From JBGSYN01 sp041750975 (GTDB lineage: Bacteria; Pseudomonadota; Alphaproteobacteria; Geminicoccales; Geminicoccaceae), in contig JBGSYN010000149.1 in the NCBI GenBank assembly GCA_041750975.1, forward strand, positions 1 through 8,295: a stretch of DNA of 8,295 nucleotides. Direction: 5' to 3'. Positions 5,742-8,295 of the stretch are shown here, piece after piece. Each line of letters begins with the position of its first letter. Within the stretch, counting starts at the first letter, position 1. The notes under the pieces are model-generated. The model saw only the letters and a list, made by a program, of their open reading frames with translations. It ran no database searches and was not told the origin of the DNA. Position numbers and translations under genes: made by a program.

Positions 5742-6332
5742 ATGGCGCATTTTCTTCTGTTCGATCTTGGCGGCGTTTTGGTCAAGAACGATATGTTTGC
5801 GGAGCTTAGGGACCTAATGGGGACGAAGGCGAGTGAGGCAGCGTTGAAAGCCAAATGGCTTCAAAGCACTGCCGCCCGGAAGTTCGAGCTTGGCCTCTGC
5901 ACGCCGGAGGTGTTTGCGGCCTTGATTGTCAAGGAATTTGCGCTGGCCACCAGCCCTCGGGATTTTCTTAAGGAGTTTGTCGGGTGGCCGAAGGGTTTTT
6001 ATCCGGGTGTGACGGATTTTCCGGACCGGCTCCGCGCCAACCATGCTTTGGGTTGCTTGAGCAATTCGAACGCCATGCATTGGACCGACGAGATCACGGG
6101 GCCATTCGACGTTGCGTTTTCCTCGCATCTGATGAACCGCATCAAGCCCGATGCCGCGGTGTTCGGGTTCGTCCTCGACGTGATTGACGAGCTGCCTGAA
6201 AACGTCGTTTTCTTCGATGACTCAGCGCCGAATATGAAGGCGGCCCGCGAATGCGGAATGAAGGCCTATCTAACCGTGGGATTTGAACAATTACGCTGCG
6301 TCGTGTCCTCGATCGAAGGCGTTCACGTATGA
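5742..6332 (+). CDS. HAD-superfamily hydrolase (YihX-like)
   Basis: This is a 196-residue haloacid dehalogenase-superfamily hydrolase, probably a small-molecule phosphatase. Motif I is FDLGGVLV with nucleophile Asp8. Motif II is CLSNSN (Ser107-Asn108), motif III is Lys135 in RIKPDAAVF, and motif IV is FFDDS (Asp159-Asp160). A helical cap lies between motifs I and II (about residues 15-95). The second Asp of the usual DxD motif is Gly10, as in the YihX-like group, so the general acid/base is missing or supplied elsewhere. ATG 5742 is required by motif I; AAGGAG ends only 3 nt before it, a short spacing. Its 3' end overlaps the dead transposase reading by about 10 bp tail to tail. Substrate is unknown. 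Confidence 0.88.
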   Translation: MAHFLLFDLGGVLVKNDMFAELRDLMGTKASEAALKAKWLQSTAARKFELGLCTPEVFAALIVKEFALATSPRDFLKEFVGWPKGFYPGVTDFPDRLRANHALGCLSNSNAMHWTDEITGPFDVAFSSHLMNRIKPDAAVFGFVLDVIDELPENVVFFDDSAPNMKAARECGMKAYLTVGFEQLRCVVSSIEGVHV

Positions 6333-6905
6333 TCTCTCGTCGATTGGCGCAGAACGTCTTGCTGCCAGCTCGGTGGCATGTCATCCAGATAGGCCCGCCA
6401 GTTCGGGATCAGCTGATCGACAGCGCCGGTGACGGTGAGCGGATCATTGCCAAGTCCCAAATCGTGCGGGCGATCGACCAGGGACAGGCCTCGGGACGTG
6501 CGGCAAGATGGGCCTAGTCAGGATTGCGCTCGACATAGCGGACCGCCAGCAGCGTGTGGGCTTCGTCCATGACGCAGGAGGCGAAACTGCCCTGCCAGAT
6601 ATTGCCACGCCAGCCCCAAGGGCGGTTGATGTCCGACGGTTGACGATCCAGCTGTAGCGGCGGTGGGTGTCGCCGATCGCTTTGGCGAGCGCCGCTGCGG
6701 TGGCTGGCACGGCAATCAGGTGCACATGATTTGGCATTAGACACCAGGCCCAGATCGCCACCTCACACGGTCGGCAGTTCAACGTCAGCAACTTGACATA
6801 ATGAGCGTAGTCGAACCCGCCAAAAAACACCGTCTGACGCCGGTCGCCGCACTGCGTCGCGTGACTAGGCAGCCCCGGCGCCACCTCTCGTGGAAGTTTC
6901 GCCAT
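6323..6905 (-). pseudogene. Decayed REP-associated tyrosine (Y1) transposase, IS200-like
   Basis: The minus strand starts MAKLPREVAPGLPSHATQCG followed by DRRQTVFFGGFDYAHY, and continues to AWCLMPNHVHLI, with the HUH metal-binding pair (HVH), then THRRYSW with the probable catalytic Tyr. This is the classic RAYT/Y1 transposase start. The frame then breaks. GWRGNIWQGSFASCVMDEAH and VRYVERNP lie in a second frame, which ends in a TAG at about 6514. The same frame read through the stop gives HLAARPEACPWS. The last part, NDPLTVTGAVDQLIPNWRAY, lies in the third frame and ends at a TGA at 6325. So the gene has at least two frameshifts and one nonsense codon. It is certainly inactive unless these are sequencing errors. 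No flanking REP palindromes were recognised. Confidence 0.88.
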
Positions 6906-7117
6906 GGCCCGGAGTACGGGCCAGGACACTAATTATGAAAAGAGTGCCATGGACATGATTAGCCTTGGACCCGCCTTTTTCGCTTTTGTGGGCGGGGAAA
7001 GAGACGCCGATTACATACATGATTTTCCGGCGAGTGGGAGTTCAGTGGCAAGGGCACTCCAGGTATACGGGCGTTTGTTAATGTACCCTTGGCAGCTAGA
7101 AATAGGCGACCAACTCA

Positions 7118-7747
7118 ATGATCGAAGTTCAGGAGCCAAAAGGCTATTTTCATACAGAGGAGCTTAGGGACTTTCTCGATGCCCTAGAACACTCAGCCGA
7201 GTGCGCAAAGGACGTAAGGCGCGATATTCGTCAGGTGAAATGGCTCATCATATCCTGCCGCAACGCCGTTCAAGGGGCGTGTGTGTGCGCTCTTGATGCG
7301 GCAAGTCCGAGTGGTCTGGCGCCGCTCTCAGGAACAAGTGCGCGGGAAATGTGGCATTATCTTGATGTGACCAGCCGGGAGGATCGGCATGCACCGCGCC
7401 CAGACCCGTATCTCGATAACATGCTGAACCTATATCGCAAGGTCTCCGGAAACCGATATCTTCAAGTCCCTGTTCGTCGCAGCCAACAGCTAACACGGGA
7501 TATGAAGTGGCTCAATCAAAGTCGGAATAAATTCATTCATTTCGTCCCTTGCGGCTGGAGCATCGAGCTTGCAGGTCTGCCGAGGATCGTTCTGAATGCG
7601 TGTGATGTGATCGAGCACTTAACGCTAGAGCACCCGGTGGGATGGAAATTCGAGTGGGAGGACAACCCTCGAATGATCAAAATGGCGTTAACAGAAGTGC
7701 GAGAAGAGATTGGAGCTTGGCATGAGGAACTTGGAATCCAACCGTAA
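7118..7747 (+). CDS. Hypothetical helical protein with a HEPN-like R-x4-H motif
   Basis: This is a 209-residue protein that I do not recognise by name. It appears soluble and mostly helical, with no signal peptide or membrane segment. The N-terminal part, MIEVQEPKGYFHTEELRDFL, leads into helices with RRDIRQVKWLIISCRNAVQG. Near the C-terminal third, MKWLNQSRNKFIHFVPCGW holds an R-x4-H motif (Arg136 to His141) in the LNxxRNxxxH setting that marks many HEPN-domain RNases, followed by IELAGLPRIVLNACDVIEHL. HEPN membership is an inference from this motif alone. The gene stands by itself in DNA less GC-rich than the left half of the window, next to mobile-element remnants, which suggests transfer. 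Only a weak ribosome binding site precedes ATG 7118. Confidence 0.7.
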   Translation: MIEVQEPKGYFHTEELRDFLDALEHSAECAKDVRRDIRQVKWLIISCRNAVQGACVCALDAASPSGLAPLSGTSAREMWHYLDVTSREDRHAPRPDPYLDNMLNLYRKVSGNRYLQVPVRRSQQLTRDMKWLNQSRNKFIHFVPCGWSIELAGLPRIVLNACDVIEHLTLEHPVGWKFEWEDNPRMIKMALTEVREEIGAWHEELGIQP

Positions 7748-8295
7748 CATTTCGTTGACCAAGCCCGAAACCTGCCAACATTGACGATCCTCCCGGGCGC
7801 ACAATCAAGAGCGACGTTCGAAGAGGGACAAATTAGATCAAGCCGAGAATGCCATATTGGGCATCAATAGCGGCGAGTTGAACGGATCTTCTTCATATCC
7901 AGTAATATATTCCTGGCTTCGGCGAGTTGTTTTATGTTAACGTGCTGTGTTTCTCTGCCCACGCTTACATCGGAGGCCACCGAGGAATGCTGAAATGTTT
8001 TTTGCACGAACGATTTCTGAGACGGTTGGGATTTTTGCACGAACGAATTGTCGGCGAGGCGCTGTGGCGTGGTTCGGACAGCGGGGAGGTATTTTTCACG
8101 AACGAATTCGACAAGGGCTTGATTGCTGAGCTGTTCGAGTTTGAATGGCGAATCGCACGAACGAATGTATGGTCCGCCTCCTTTCTGCAAGGGTTTTGTT
8201 TGACATGGCGGGTGCGTCGGCTTGAATGTATCCGGCCTGTTGATGGGCTTTTGGTGCCCTGGCCGTCAGGGGAAGTCGCGCGTCGATGGCCTGGT
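7748..8295. other. Gene-poor stretch of about 550 bp
   Basis: No convincing gene is seen here on either strand. A 108-codon minus-strand open frame (7864-8190) crosses it, but its translation shows no family features and the DNA repeats within it fall in all three frames. The stretch holds the four GCACGAACGA elements and a minor 10-bp repeat CGGCGAGTTG (7871-7880 and 7920-7929). The last 100 bp become GC-rich again, and the edge may be close to a gene outside the window. Confidence 0.5.
7999..8166. repeat. Four-copy dispersed direct repeat (TTTTTGCACGAACGAATT-like)
   Basis: Copies lie at 7999-8016 (TTTTTGCACGAACGATTT), 8032-8049 (TTTTTGCACGAACGAATT), 8092-8108 (the same but lacking the G of GCAC) and 8155-8166 (only the GCACGAACGAAT core). 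All have the same orientation. The core-to-core distances are 33, about 59 and about 59 bp. The copies fall in three different reading frames of the minus-strand open frame, so they are conserved as DNA and not as peptide. They could be protein-binding iterons, operator sites or a dispersed mobile repeat. Confidence 0.85.

Noticed and set aside
6970..6996. CCCGCC/GGCGGG inverted repeat
   Set aside because: A 6-bp stem with a 15-nt loop and no T-run on either strand is too weak to call a terminator.
6904..7167. Plus-strand open frame of 87 codons before the HEPN-like gene
   Set aside because: No family features, overlap of 50 bp with the better-supported gene at 7118, and it starts within the beginning of the transposase pseudogene.
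7999..8166. CRISPR array
   Set aside because: The repeats are short, imperfect and unevenly spaced, and no cas gene is present.
7864..8190. Minus-strand open frame of 108 codons with repeated SFVQK
   Set aside because: The repeated peptide is a by-product of DNA repeats that fall in three frames, and no domain or ribosome binding site supports it.

Overview
The window is GC-rich and its coding style (an HWE/HisKA-like hybrid kinase, an MNWDDL-type LysR, a COG0523 GTPase, a ParDE pair and a REP-associated transposase remnant) suggests an alphaproteobacterial chromosome, perhaps Rhodospirillales or Rhizobiales. This is an inference from gene content and composition; no rRNA or tRNA is present to fix it.

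Layout. (1) Positions 1-804, minus strand: the amino-terminal part of a cytosolic hybrid histidine kinase without a sensor domain, cut by the window edge just as its receiver begins. (2) 811-1044: a divergent regulatory gap. (3) 1045-2401, plus strand: a LysR regulator whose stop overlaps the start of a single-domain globin by 11 bp. (4) 2526-4801, plus strand: a tight three-gene operon of a PgdA/imidase-type metal-dependent deacetylase, a 116-residue MCGLCG protein and a COG0523 (CobW-like) GTPase. The last two overlap as ATGA. This is the most interesting block: it looks like a metallohydrolase with a dedicated metal chaperone and a small unknown partner. (5) 4802-4991: a possible terminator, then a promoter with a candidate operator. 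(6) 4992-5535: a ParD/ParE toxin-antitoxin pair overlapping by 20 bp. (7) 5536-5741: a patch with a 17-bp direct repeat resembling an insertion-sequence end and a strong hairpin. (8) 5742-6332: a HAD-superfamily hydrolase. (9) 6323-6905, minus strand: a decayed REP-associated (Y1) transposase. (10) 7118-7747: an unrecognised helical protein with a HEPN-like R-x4-H motif, in DNA visibly less GC-rich than the left half. (11) 7748-8295: no convincing gene, but four copies of a GCACGAACGA element.

The left half (1-4801) reads as stable core or metabolic DNA. The right half, with a toxin-antitoxin pair, insertion-sequence scars, a dead transposase, an orphan protein and nucleotide-level repeats, reads as an accessory region built by repeated insertion. 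The main functional unit is the 2526-4801 operon. There the GTPase is proposed to load or guard metal for the D-H-H hydrolase, and the MCGLCG protein is proposed to act as a client, adaptor or partner. Its substrate, peptidoglycan or a cyclic imide, cannot be decided from sequence alone.
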